From an uncultured Ignavibacteria bacterium (GTDB lineage: Bacteria > Bacteroidota > Ignavibacteria > Ch128b), in NCBI GenBank assembly GCA_937944105.1, contig CALDZP010000004.1, forward strand, positions 1 to 33,188: a stretch of DNA of 33,188 nucleotides, given 5' to 3'. The position numbers and the translations under genes are program-made. Each line of letters begins with the position of its first letter. The stretch's first letter is position 1. The notes under the pieces are model-generated. The model was given only the letters and a program-made list of their open reading frames with translations. It was not told where the DNA came from and did not search any database. Below, in pieces: positions 15,628 to 24,328 of this stretch.

Positions 15628-17781
15628 ATGAATAAGAGAAATTCTACTCAAATTTTTCTAACATTTTTAATCGCTTTACTTTTTTTAGCAGGTTGTTCTA
15701 CCACAAAAGATTTTGTTTATGAAAAGCAACCAGGTTTTGAAAAAGTAAAAGCAGGAACTTTTGATAATGGTAAGATGTGGACATTTGACTTTCCTCCAGT
15801 TAAGTATTTTGAATCGCAATATAATTTTTCACCAACTGATGAATGGTTTGAAAAAGCTCGACTTGCAGCTTTAAGATTACCAGGTTGTTCTGCTTCATTT
15901 GTTTCTGAAGATGGATTAGTAATGACAAATCATCACTGTGTGAGAAGCGCACTTGATCAGGTTAATCAAGAAGGAGAAAATTTACCTGAAACCGGATTTT
16001 TTGCCCGAACTCTGGAAGAAGAAAGAAAAGTACCTAATCTTTACATTGATCAACTTGTTCTTATCGAAGATGTAACTGATCAGGTTAAAACGGCTTTTGA
16101 ATCTGGAAAAAATGATGAGGAAAAAGTCCAAAATCGTCAAAATAAAATAAGAGAACTGGAAAAAGAATATTCTAAAAGAACCGGGTTAATATGTAATGTA
16201 GTTACATTCTTCAATGGTGGTAAATATTCAATGTACGGGTATAAAAGATATACTGATGTCCGTTTAGTTTTTGCTCCTGAAACTCAAGTTGCTTACTATG
16301 GTGGTGATTATGATAATTTTACTTATCCAAGATATGATTTAGATGTTGCTTTCTATCGTGTTTATGATGAAAATGGAAATCCACTGAAAACTAAAAATTA
16401 CTTCAAGTGGAATAAAGATGGAGCAAAAGAAGGTGATTTAATTTTTGTAATTGGAAATCCAGGAAGAACAAACAGGCTATACACAGTAGCTCAACTAAAT
16501 TTCCTCAGGGATTATGCTTATCCATATCAACTGGATTTATTAAAAGGATTAGTTGATATTTATTCAGAGTACTTGAAAAAACACCCTGATCAAAAATTGA
16601 AATATCAATCAATGTTGTTTGGATTTTCAAATTCATTAAAGGCTATCACAGGATACCACGGAGGCTTAAAAGATCCTTACTTAATGGCAAAGAAAATTGA
16701 TTTTGAACAAAACTTTCGAAATACAATTAACTCAAATGCACAATTGAAAACCAAATACGGAAAAATCTGGGATGAACTAGCTGAATTTCAGAAAGAAAAA
16801 GCGAAGTACTTTTATAAAGTCAACGCTTTGAATTTAAGAGGCAGAGCGGGTAAATCCCTTTATTTCCAGATTGCTTCTGATTTAATTGAATATGCTGAAC
16901 AGGTAAAATTACCGAATGAAAAAAGAGCACCAAAATATCATGATTCTGTTCTGCTAAATACAAAAGAAAAATTAGTTCCCAAAAATATTGATCATGAAAT
17001 CCAGCTTGCAACTCTTACTTTTCAATTAAAAGATTTGAAAAATGCCTTTGGTAACGAATTAAAGGAATTAAATGAGCTTTTAGCTGGACTCGCACCTGAC
17101 GAAGCTGCTGTAATGCTGGATGGTAAAACAATTGTTTTTAATAACGATGAAGTTGCAAAACTTCTCGATAATCCAGAACAAATTCTTAAATCGCAAGATC
17201 CTTTCATTAAGTTTGTACTCGGGACTAAAAAATACGCAGAGGATTTAAGTAAAAAATATCAAGAAATTCAGCAAAAAGAGCAGGCAAAAGTTCAATTGCT
17301 TGGTAATGCAATTTATGATGTATATGGAACTTCACTTCCACCAGATGCAACTTTCACTTTAAGAATTTCTGATGGTGTTGTAAAAGGTTATGAGTACAAT
17401 GGAACAATTGCTCCACCAATTACAACTTTCTATGGCATGTATGATAGATATTTTTCATTTAAAGGGTACCCAGATTGGGATTTACCCGAAAGATGGAAAA
17501 ATCCACCAGCAGAATTTGATTTAAGTACTCCAATTAATTTTGTCTCTACAGCAGATATTATCGGTGGGAATTCTGGAAGTCCTCTTGTAAATAAAAATCT
17601 TGAAGTTGTTGGTCTTGCATTTGATGGAAATATTGAAAGTCTTCCAGGCAACTTTATCTTCGATGATACAAAGAATCGAACAGTTGCAGTTCATACTGCT
17701 GGAATGACAGAAGCACTTCAAGATATTTATGGTGCTGCAAGAATTGTTAATGAATTACTAAATGGAAAAATAGTCGAATAG
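15628..17781 (+). CDS. S46 family dipeptidyl-peptidase lipoprotein (DPP7-like)
   Basis: The 717-residue exported serine peptidase releases dipeptides from peptide N-termini. The signal ends in a lipobox, LFLAGC, with Cys23, so it should be membrane-anchored. The chymotrypsin-like domain carries TNHHC (His102/His103), Asp239 in PRYDLDVAF and Ser649 in GGNSGSP, the S46 triad, with the long helical cap characteristic of the family between them. The residue 18 after the Ser is Gly667 (AFDGN). At this position DPP7 has Gly (hydrophobic P1) and DPP11 has Arg (acidic P1), so DPP7-type preference is inferred. The chosen ATG has GGAG six bases upstream; an in-frame ATG 12 bases earlier overlaps that site. 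A strong terminator follows. Confidence 0.94.
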   Translation: MNKRNSTQIFLTFLIALLFLAGCSTTKDFVYEKQPGFEKVKAGTFDNGKMWTFDFPPVKYFESQYNFSPTDEWFEKARLAALRLPGCSASFVSEDGLVMTNHHCVRSALDQVNQEGENLPETGFFARTLEEERKVPNLYIDQLVLIEDVTDQVKTAFESGKNDEEKVQNRQNKIRELEKEYSKRTGLICNVVTFFNGGKYSMYGYKRYTDVRLVFAPETQVAYYGGDYDNFTYPRYDLDVAFYRVYDENGNPLKTKNYFKWNKDGAKEGDLIFVIGNPGRTNRLYTVAQLNFLRDYAYPYQLDLLKGLVDIYSEYLKKHPDQKLKYQSMLFGFSNSLKAITGYHGGLKDPYLMAKKIDFEQNFRNTINSNAQLKTKYGKIWDELAEFQKEKAKYFYKVNALNLRGRAGKSLYFQIASDLIEYAEQVKLPNEKRAPKYHDSVLLNTKEKLVPKNIDHEIQLATLTFQLKDLKNAFGNELKELNELLAGLAPDEAAVMLDGKTIVFNNDEVAKLLDNPEQILKSQDPFIKFVLGTKKYAEDLSKKYQEIQQKEQAKVQLLGNAIYDVYGTSLPPDATFTLRISDGVVKGYEYNGTIAPPITTFYGMYDRYFSFKGYPDWDLPERWKNPPAEFDLSTPINFVSTADIIGGNSGSPLVNKNLEVVGLAFDGNIESLPGNFIFDDTKNRTVAVHTAGMTEALQDIYGAARIVNELLNGKIVE

Positions 17782-17810
17782 TTTCTTGATTTAATTTTTT
17801 TTCTTCTCAT

Positions 17811-17857
17811 AAAAGGATGTCATCTTTAAGTTATTAAAGGATGACATCCTTTTTTTT
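17811..17857 (+). terminator. Rho-independent terminator of the S46 peptidase gene
   Basis: aaaaggatgtcatc at 17811-17824 pairs perfectly with gatgacatcctttt at 17840-17853 and the stem runs into a continuous T-tract. It starts 30 bases after the peptidase stop codon. Confidence 0.93.
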
Positions 17858-18656
17858 ATAATGCTGATCATTTTTAATTCAATGTTTGATAATACCATTT
17901 TGATAATGCCTTCTTCTGGTTAAACCAACAATTACTAAAAATAGCAGTAATTTTAAATAAAATAATCCTTAACTCATTTATCTTATTGTTTCAATGAGAT
18001 TAATTGAAAAGGCAATCGATCGGATAAATATTAAAAACACATCCTAAAAATGGTTAATATATTCAATCAAGATTAAGTTGCTTTTTTTGTTTCCTTAAAT
18101 TCTAATTCAAAGCTAAATAAAAGCAATAACACATGTCTATTAATTTAATGTCATATCGAACATGTTTTGATATCAAAAAAAATCATTCTAAACTTAAATA
18201 AGTATAAAAAACCTCTCTAAGCATCATCCAAAGCTTTATTCAGGATCTAAAAACTGTAAATGTCGTCCTGAACTTGTTTTGTAATCTAATTTACATTCAA
18301 TTCCTTCGGAGTTGTTTTTATGTGAATCTCCCCTTAAGAGCTTGTCAAAAAATGTCATCCTGAACTTGTTTCAGGATCCAGATCCTCAAATTGTCCTTCC
18401 GAATTTGTTTCAGAATCTAAAACCTAACAACATCATTATAAACTTAATTCAGGATCTAAAATCTTAAAGTATTTTTTCAAACTCCTTTAGGAATTTAGAA
18501 ATGTTATACTGAATTTATCGCAGATACAGTTGGGAAGAGACCATGATACCAGTAAATTGGGAAAGGATAACAATTTTATAAATGAAAATTTGATTTAAGT
18601 TAAAAAGTTATCATTATTTAATTTGAAAAGAATCCTGAAAAAAAATTCAAAAAAAT
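17858..18656. other. Gene-free intergenic DNA with decayed palindromes
   Basis: About 800 bases hold no ORF with coding character on either strand. The first part is plain AT-rich DNA and the second half is occupied by the degenerate palindrome family listed separately. The region separates two convergent units (S46 peptidase and the NYN/lptD/ROK operon), so it needs no promoter. No hairpin with a T-tract was found directly after the NYN gene. Confidence 0.6.
18149..18527. repeat. Cluster of about eight degenerate palindromic repeats
   Basis: The core unit is tgtcat-cctgaacttgtttcagg-atc. One intact copy lies at 18353-18378, where cctgaa pairs with ttcagg around cttgt. Decayed copies are readable near 18149-18174, 18183-18206, 18222-18248, 18261-18287, 18392-18418, 18431-18457 and 18501-18527. 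Spacing is irregular (roughly 35 to 90 bases) and all copies point the same way. The family is intergenic and non-coding; similar palindromes are common, from general knowledge, in Bacteroidota-related genomes. Confidence 0.75.
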
Positions 18657-19136
18657 CTATTGTTCCCCTTTCTCACGCTTTTCGAACATTCTTAACCAAT
18701 ATTCTATTTCTGATTTACTTAATTGATCAGGTTTATCGCTAGTCTTTATATTTTTATTGTTAATCATATCTATAAAATCATTTGATGAAACTAATTTACA
18801 TTGATATAATCTGGCTTTGTTACTTAATTGCAAATCATTAGTGACTACTACTATTCTTTTTTTGTTTTTTGATTTTTCTATTGTAATGATAATGGTCTCA
18901 TCAGCAGTTTTATTTTTTGCGTATTTTACATTAACATTATTGCTGACTTTTATAAATGAATGTACAAAATCAAATCCATCAAAAAATATTGTAACTTTAT
19001 TTCCTGTGTCTTTGAAATGGTCAACAACTTTCTGTATAAAAAAATTTTTTGCATTTTCTTGATTATCAGAAAACATTTTTGACCAATCATGATGAGCATG
19101 AATCACATTATTCCCATCAATTAAATATTCTAACAT
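18657..19136 (-). CDS. NYN/PIN-like nuclease domain protein (YacP-like)
   Basis: The 159-residue cytoplasmic protein opens with YLIDGNNVIH, the hallmark of NYN-domain (YacP/Rae1-like) ribonucleases. The acidic metal-binding set is visible: Asp7, Asp53 (IFFDGFD), Asp79-Glu80 (KTADETI) and Asp101 (VVTNDLQLS). YacP-type proteins bind RNA, and the Bacillus member Rae1 cleaves mRNA on the ribosome; the target here is unknown. The start is the ATG with AAGG eight bases upstream. It lies 10 nt after the lptD stop, and the in-frame upstream start at 19166 would overlap lptD. The polar, charged C-terminal tail (from about residue 120) is not recognised. Confidence 0.82.
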   Translation of the reverse strand: MLEYLIDGNNVIHAHHDWSKMFSDNQENAKNFFIQKVVDHFKDTGNKVTIFFDGFDFVHSFIKVSNNVNVKYAKNKTADETIIITIEKSKNKKRIVVVTNDLQLSNKARLYQCKLVSSNDFIDMINNKNIKTSDKPDQLSKSEIEYWLRMFEKREKGEQ

Positions 19137-19146
19137 GACAAATTCC

Positions 19147-21675
19147 TTATCTTGTGAATATTCCACCCTGTTTGGTGATTTTCAAATCCTGAAGTTGTGG
19201 AGCTTTAACTCTTATCTCTAACCTGTATCCGCGATAAAATCCAGTCGGATACCAATCAAAATTCATATTCCAGCAATGCAGATCTCTTGATATTCTAACA
19301 GTTGGCGCAGTTAATTTTTTTTGTTCAAAATCATATCCCCCATTGACTGAAAATTTCCATTGAGTTGTTAGATTGAAACTTAAAGCAAAATTCATACTGG
19401 CAGATTTTATAACATAATTTGGATTAGTTTTACTTTCTGAATAAGAAAATCCAAGTGACAGATTCCATGGAATTGAATAATCAGGTATTTCTTCTCTTCT
19501 TTGTAGATAAAGATTAGTAGGGAAAGCTTCTACTTGTTCAAGAGTATCCTTAAATTCTTCCGAAGTTTTTTCTCTTTTAGATTTTATTTGTTCACCCGAT
19601 AAAGACAAATTAAAACTCAAATAAAAATTAGTTAATCGAGCTAAACCAAGTCCTTCATTAATCATAAATTTGTTAATACGCCTCTGTTTTTCAATATCAA
19701 AGACATAAGGATCATAAGTCAATCCACCATTAACACTAAAATTATTTCCAACATTAGAATAAAAACTTATATTCAAATTAGAAAGCTTAAATTCACTGGC
19801 TGCAAAATTATATGAAATTCCTGCACTCAGATTCATCAATTGAATTTTTCTATCCTGTTGAGAAGTATCAGATTTAGCAGGTTTTAATTTCATTTCAAAA
19901 TTGTTACCAATATTTAAGCCAAGGCTTTGAACTTCTCCTACCCCAGGGCCACCAAAAATTTCTCGTTCATAAAAACTGTATTGAATAATTTCTCCTTTTG
20001 AGTTAGCATAAGAACCAAAGTAACCCCAAAATGGTTTGGAAAAATCTGGTTGATATGAATAATTTATTGATGGAGTTAAAGTATGACGAAATGCGGTAAT
20101 ACCCAAAATATTTGGTCGCATAATTCCATAAAGTTTTGTGTTAATTCCTGTGCTAAATCTGAAAGTTCTCACAGCACTGATCTTTTTTATATCATTAGTA
20201 ACAATTGAGTCCTGACCGGTAGAACTTAAATAGGCAACTTTTTCAATTCTCTTGTTATACCAATTTTCTGTGTAATTGAATGAGTTTGAAATATTGAAGT
20301 AACCAATCTTATTAGAAATAAATATAGAAGCATTATGATTTACACCACCCCGAATCTTTATATTTCGAGCAATGATTTCTCTTCTATTTGAAAGTTGCAT
20401 TCCATAATTAATACCAATTTTCTCATACCATTGTTCTTCTAATAATCCACCTTCTTTAATTTTCTTTTTAATATCTTTCTTAAATGGATAAAAAGGTTGA
20501 AATGAAAGTCTTAAATCTGGTAAATTCTCTCTTATGTCTCCTGTCCTTAAATTTTGATTTCTACTGTAGTAAAGTGAAATACTTATTCCTGCATCTTCAA
20601 AATTTTTAGAATAACTTGCAGATGAATTTATCTGATCGTTAAGGATTTCAGTGAGAGAAGAACTTTTATTTTGAAAATAAGAATTAGAAAGAAAATTTAG
20701 ATTAACATTAATTCTGGAAGTTGGATCAATCTCCTGATTGTGACCGAAAAAAATTCGGTATTCCTTTCTTTTAATATAATCAGGATCCTGAGGTTCACCG
20801 TAATCATTATTAACATAGGAAAGTTCAAGTTGACCATTAAAATCATATCTTTTAACATACCTATATCTCGTGTTTATAGCGTATCCTCCCTTTGTATAAA
20901 GATCTCCAAAAATTGCTAAATCCATATAATTACTTATTGCCCAAAAATATCCAATATGAGATAAATATCTTCCAAAATCCTGACGATATCCAAATGCTGG
21001 AGTAATTATACCACTCCTTCTTCCAGATTGATTTGGAAATACAGCAAACGGTAAAGGAATTGGAAATGGAATATCTGCAGCATAAAACCATATCCACTTT
21101 GCAATAATTTGCTCTTGATGTATGATTTTCATTTCCGGACTAAAAAAGTAAAAATGTGGTTCATCGGCTGTACAGGTTGTGTAAATTCCATCTCTCACCA
21201 GATATGTTTTGCTTTCAATTTTCTTAATCTTTTCACCATAATATTTTTGTCCATCCGATTCAGTCTGAGCATGTGAAATTGAACCCTGTTGAGTTTTGAA
21301 ATTGTATTTAATTTCAGTTCCTTTATAAATTTCACCAGCATCTTTTAATATCGGTGGATTGATAAGTATAGATTTATTTGTATCAACTGAATCTTTTCCC
21401 AGAACTCCAAAAGATCTAAGCACATTCGAATTCCAATCGATTTCAATTTGTGCTGAACTTAATTCCATTGTTTTATATTTAATATTCGAATTCCCATACA
21501 AAAACATTTTACGATTTTTTATGTCATAGATTATGGTATCAGATGAAGAATAAAAAATTACATCATCAATACCGGATTTTTTCTTTAAAGTATCTTTTTG
21601 AATTAATGTATCCTGTTGAGCGAATAAAAAATTTATATAATAAATAAATACCAGAATAAGTTTTAAAAATTTCAT
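19147..21675 (-). CDS. lptD: LptD-family LPS-assembly outer-membrane protein
   Basis: The 842-residue exported protein has a signal peptide ending near FLFAQQ, an OstA/LptA-like jelly-roll region (about residues 40-170), and a long beta-barrel region rich in alternating aromatic strands to the C-terminus. The periplasmic part includes YGNSNIKYKT and a pattern of converting an unmodified to a modified substrate typical of OstA folds; PFPIPLPFAVFPNQSGRRSG marks entry to the barrel. Exactly two cysteines are present, Cys168 (YTTCTADEP) and Cys801 (LHCWNMNFDW), placed to tie the N-terminal domain to the barrel. It should insert lipopolysaccharide into the outer leaflet. Its start overlaps the ROK stop (ATGA). 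The other Lpt genes are not in the window. Confidence 0.88.
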   Translation of the reverse strand: MKFLKLILVFIYYINFLFAQQDTLIQKDTLKKKSGIDDVIFYSSSDTIIYDIKNRKMFLYGNSNIKYKTMELSSAQIEIDWNSNVLRSFGVLGKDSVDTNKSILINPPILKDAGEIYKGTEIKYNFKTQQGSISHAQTESDGQKYYGEKIKKIESKTYLVRDGIYTTCTADEPHFYFFSPEMKIIHQEQIIAKWIWFYAADIPFPIPLPFAVFPNQSGRRSGIITPAFGYRQDFGRYLSHIGYFWAISNYMDLAIFGDLYTKGGYAINTRYRYVKRYDFNGQLELSYVNNDYGEPQDPDYIKRKEYRIFFGHNQEIDPTSRINVNLNFLSNSYFQNKSSSLTEILNDQINSSASYSKNFEDAGISISLYYSRNQNLRTGDIRENLPDLRLSFQPFYPFKKDIKKKIKEGGLLEEQWYEKIGINYGMQLSNRREIIARNIKIRGGVNHNASIFISNKIGYFNISNSFNYTENWYNKRIEKVAYLSSTGQDSIVTNDIKKISAVRTFRFSTGINTKLYGIMRPNILGITAFRHTLTPSINYSYQPDFSKPFWGYFGSYANSKGEIIQYSFYEREIFGGPGVGEVQSLGLNIGNNFEMKLKPAKSDTSQQDRKIQLMNLSAGISYNFAASEFKLSNLNISFYSNVGNNFSVNGGLTYDPYVFDIEKQRRINKFMINEGLGLARLTNFYLSFNLSLSGEQIKSKREKTSEEFKDTLEQVEAFPTNLYLQRREEIPDYSIPWNLSLGFSYSESKTNPNYVIKSASMNFALSFNLTTQWKFSVNGGYDFEQKKLTAPTVRISRDLHCWNMNFDWYPTGFYRGYRLEIRVKAPQLQDLKITKQGGIFTR

Positions 21676-22634
21676 TTCATTCTAAGATTACTTAAAACAA
21701 GTGATGCCGCACCAAGAATTCCAGCTTTATTTTTTAATTGTGCAGATAATACTTTTACATTTTTAACAATATTTTTTACACCATGTTCTTTAATTGAATT
21801 CTTAATAGAATTAAGTAAAATTGGACCAGCATTTGATATTCCACCACCAATGATAAAATGCTTAATATCAAGTGTATTAGCGATGTTTGCAAGTCCAATC
21901 CCGATATAAAAACCAGTTTCCCTCAATATCTTAATCGCTAATTGATCACCTTTTAATGCTGCATCATTAATCACTTTAGGTTCAATTTTTTCAAGATCAT
22001 GTTCAACAAGTTTTAAAATTAACGAGTCGGGATATTCATGAAGTTTATGAATAGTTCTTTGTTTTATGTAACTATTTCCGGCATAAGCTTCTACACATCC
22101 TTTTTTGCCACACTTACATAAAGGACCTGAATAATCAATGGTAATATGCCCAATTTCACCGGCTCCACCACTTTCACCTCTAAATAATTTTCTATTGATT
22201 ATTATTCCACCACCAACACCAGTTCCAAGTGTTACCATCACAAAATTTGTTAATTCTCTACCCCGACCGAAATATAATTCACCTAATGCAGCACAATTGG
22301 CATCATTATCTATGAAGATGGGTAAGCCAAATTTAGTAAGTGTCTTTCTAACTTCGACTTTTTTCCAGTTAGCAAAATTTGGTGCAGAAGTCACTATTCC
22401 ATTTTCTACATCAACAACCCCTGGAAATCCAATTCCAATTCCCGAAAAATCATTAAGAGAATATTTATTAAATATTTGAATGATACCAGTTTCAACTTGT
22501 TTTAAAACTCTTTTTGGATTTTCATAAGCAAATGTCGGTAAGGAAATCTCACTTAAAATTCTATTATCCTTAACCACACCAAATTTAATTGATGTACCGC
22601 CAACATCAATTCCAAGAATTAATTTTTTCTTCAT
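21672..22634 (-). CDS. ROK family sugar kinase (probable glucokinase)
   Basis: The 320-residue cytoplasmic kinase of the ROK family uses ATP to phosphorylate a hexose. Motifs are the ATP-binding DVGGTSIKFG (10-19), catalytic Asp111 in IDNDANCAALGE, the second phosphate loop LGTGVGGG (136-143), GAGEIGH (158-164 region) and the zinc cluster CKCGKKGCVE (173-182). No DNA-binding helix-turn-helix precedes the kinase domain, so it is an enzyme rather than a NagC/XylR-type repressor. Glucose is the likeliest substrate by family resemblance, but N-acetyl sugars cannot be excluded. It is first of a three-gene operon with lptD (4-nt overlap) and the NYN gene. A TAAATTTG box about 25 bases upstream could be its -7 element, without a matching -33. 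Confidence 0.9.
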   Translation of the reverse strand: MKKKLILGIDVGGTSIKFGVVKDNRILSEISLPTFAYENPKRVLKQVETGIIQIFNKYSLNDFSGIGIGFPGVVDVENGIVTSAPNFANWKKVEVRKTLTKFGLPIFIDNDANCAALGELYFGRGRELTNFVMVTLGTGVGGGIIINRKLFRGESGGAGEIGHITIDYSGPLCKCGKKGCVEAYAGNSYIKQRTIHKLHEYPDSLILKLVEHDLEKIEPKVINDAALKGDQLAIKILRETGFYIGIGLANIANTLDIKHFIIGGGISNAGPILLNSIKNSIKEHGVKNIVKNVKVLSAQLKNKAGILGAASLVLSNLRMK

Positions 22635-22697
22635 TGAATTTTATCCAATTTAATACACAAATTTAATTAAAAGTGATCGACAAAGATTAAAAAAGAA

Positions 22698-23537
22698 TTA
22701 ATGTCGAATTATGTTCAGGAATTTATCAATATTATATAAATGATATAGATGATCTTTAGCCGTATCACCATAAAAACCAAAAACTCTAAAATTTCCATTA
22801 ATTGCATAATATTTTTGAACAAAATTATGATCGAACATCCTTTCAGAAAAAATTTTTTCTGTTGAAGTAGAATCAATCAAATATTGAGCGGTCTCTGTTG
22901 TGCTTGAATATCCTTCAGGAATTATTTCTGAATGAGTTAGAATAAAATGTTTCTTAAACTTTGTGGCGTCTCTTGCAAACCTTAAAAAGTCTTTCATTTG
23001 AGCAGAATTAATCAATCTATCACTATCAACCTGTACATAATCGGTATGAAGACCATCAAGTATTATGATACCATCGACTTTTTCATAATACCTATCATGC
23101 CGAATAATTTCTCTAATTGCACCATAACCTGCACTAAATGATGTGAGAAAGAGTTTTATTTTTTTATGATAATAAGATTTTCCTGTCAATGTTTTAATAG
23201 TTTCAATAGCTTCAATAAGAATAGAATCCAGTAAAGTTGAGTCAGAGAAAGCTTTTTGGTAAGGACTGGAAAAAATCCCAAGATGAATAGTAATCAAAAT
23301 AGCTCTCATTCGTGATTTAAGAAACCCATCATGAACAGTTGACGATTTACCATGGAAATGAATAAAAAGAATTAAAGTGTCAGAGGAATCATTAAAATCT
23401 GAAGGGATAAAAAGCTCACCCGTTTTCAAAGAATAAATTTTATGCGTATTTATTATTTGCCCCCACAAAGAACAGAAAAGAAGAAAATAAATTAGAAAGG
23501 TAAAATTCTTGATATTTTCAATTAAATATCTTTTCAA
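22698..23537 (-). CDS. Secreted alpha/beta hydrolase of unknown specificity
   Basis: The product is a putative exported esterase-like protein of about 279 residues. The N-terminus is signal-peptide-like (KRYLIENIKN, a hydrophobic stretch, then LWGQ). The body has HFHGKSST (oxyanion-type HG), a nucleophile elbow TSFSAGYGAI, an Asp in ILDGLHTDY and a possible catalytic His in RMFDHNFVQ. I do not recognise a named subfamily. The start is uncertain: there is no in-frame ATG near the N-terminus. I chose the TTG giving a clean signal peptide; a GTG at 23588 would add 17 residues and reach almost to the divergent promoter. Neither has a well-spaced ribosome binding site. The gene lies 63 nt upstream of the ROK operon and may be cotranscribed. 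Confidence 0.7.
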   Translation of the reverse strand: MKRYLIENIKNFTFLIYFLLFCSLWGQIINTHKIYSLKTGELFIPSDFNDSSDTLILFIHFHGKSSTVHDGFLKSRMRAILITIHLGIFSSPYQKAFSDSTLLDSILIEAIETIKTLTGKSYYHKKIKLFLTSFSAGYGAIREIIRHDRYYEKVDGIIILDGLHTDYVQVDSDRLINSAQMKDFLRFARDATKFKKHFILTHSEIIPEGYSSTTETAQYLIDSTSTEKIFSERMFDHNFVQKYYAINGNFRVFGFYGDTAKDHLYHLYNIDKFLNIIRH

Positions 23538-23602
23538 ACCTTCACAAAGATAATTTTTATGGCACCATAAATTTAAGATAAATAACACCTTTATAAAAAA
23601 AC

Positions 23603-23633
23603 TTGAATTTAATTTTTCACAAATATAAGTTTG
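23603..23633 (+). promoter_or_regulatory. Bacteroidota-type promoter of the DJ-1/PfpI gene
   Basis: TTG at 23603-23605, a 20-base spacer and TAAGTTTG at 23626-23633 match the Bacteroidota primary sigma consensus (TTG-N19-21-TAnnTTTG). The box is followed by aaaaaaaGGAG and then the ATG at 23650, giving a very short leader. Confidence 0.65.
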
Positions 23634-23649
23634 AAAAAAAGGAGTTTCT

Positions 23650-24228
23650 ATGCCTTCAAAAAAAATTTTAATGCTTGTTGGCGACTTCGTTGAAGATTAC
23701 GAAGTCATGGTACCATTTCAAGCCCTGCAAATGGTTGGACACACTGTTCATGCAGTTTGTCCTGGTAAAAAAGCAGGAGAAAAAGTACGTACTGCCGTCC
23801 ATGATTTCGAGGGTGATCAAACTTACAGTGAAAAACCCGGTCACAACTTTTCATTAAATGCAACCTTTGACAATATTAACCCTTCGGATTATGATGCTTT
23901 AGTAATTCCAGGTGGAAGAGCACCAGAATATATCCGACTTAATTCAAAAGTAATTGAAATTACAAAACATTTTATCGAAAAAAATAAGCCAATTGCTGCC
24001 ATCTGTCATGGGGCACAGTTACTCGCAGCAGCTGGTGGAGTAAAAGGTAGAAAAGTATCCTGTTATCCAGCCGTTGGACCGGAAGTGAACGCCGCAGGTG
24101 GGGAATATCAGGACATACCTGTGGATAAAGCCTTTGTAGATGGAAACTTAGTAACAGCACCAGCCTGGCCAGCGCATCCTGAATGGTTGGCAAAATTTTT
24201 GGAAGTATTAGGTACCAAAATATCCTGA
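23650..24228 (+). CDS. DJ-1/PfpI family protein
   Basis: The 192-residue protein has the class I glutamine-amidotransferase-like fold of DJ-1/PfpI. Visible residues are Glu15 in GDFVEDYE (activating acid), [10 protein letters not shown] (85-94) and the nucleophile elbow AICHGAQLL with Cys119 followed by His120. Family members have been reported as proteases, chaperones or deglycases of glyoxal-modified proteins; which applies here cannot be read from sequence. A cytoplasmic location is likely (no signal peptide). GGAG lies five bases before the ATG, under a strong promoter, and a strong hairpin terminator follows, so it is a single-gene transcript. The 3' half is visibly richer in G+C than the neighbours, consistent with high expression, strong conservation or transfer. 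Confidence 0.92.
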   Translation: MPSKKILMLVGDFVEDYEVMVPFQALQMVGHTVHAVCPGKKAGEKVRTAVHDFEGDQTYSEKPGHNFSLNATFDNINPSDYDALVIPGGRAPEYIRLNSKVIEITKHFIEKNKPIAAICHGAQLLAAAGGVKGRKVSCYPAVGPEVNAAGGEYQDIPVDKAFVDGNLVTAPAWPAHPEWLAKFLEVLGTKIS

Positions 24229-24279
24229 GATATAAAAATTGACCTATTTATTAAATAAAATTGATTAAAAGTTTAAAAA

Positions 24280-24307
24280 AAAAGAACCGCCTGTAAGCGG
24301 TTCTTTT
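24280..24307. terminator. Bidirectional Rho-independent terminator
   Basis: aaaagaaccgc pairs with gcggttctttt around a six-base loop (ctgtaa), with A-rich sequence on one side and T-rich on the other. It sits between the convergent DJ-1/PfpI gene and rlpA and can serve both strands. Confidence 0.93.
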
Positions 24308-24328
24308 ATTGAATATTTAATTTGTTTT

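Noticed and set aside
18149-18527. CRISPR or tandem satellite in the long gene-free region
   Set aside because: Copies are degenerate and irregularly spaced, and each is a short palindrome; nothing has the constant repeat and spacer lengths of an array.
17858-18656. Hidden RNA gene or pseudogene in the 800-base gap
   Set aside because: No tRNA cloverleaf, conserved ncRNA motif or interrupted protein similarity could be read; stops are dense in all frames and the palindromes explain the only structure.
22138-22479. Plus-strand ORF of 113 codons
   Set aside because: It lies wholly antisense to the ROK kinase, covering its conserved zinc and phosphate loops, and its Pro/Ser-rich product has no domain character.
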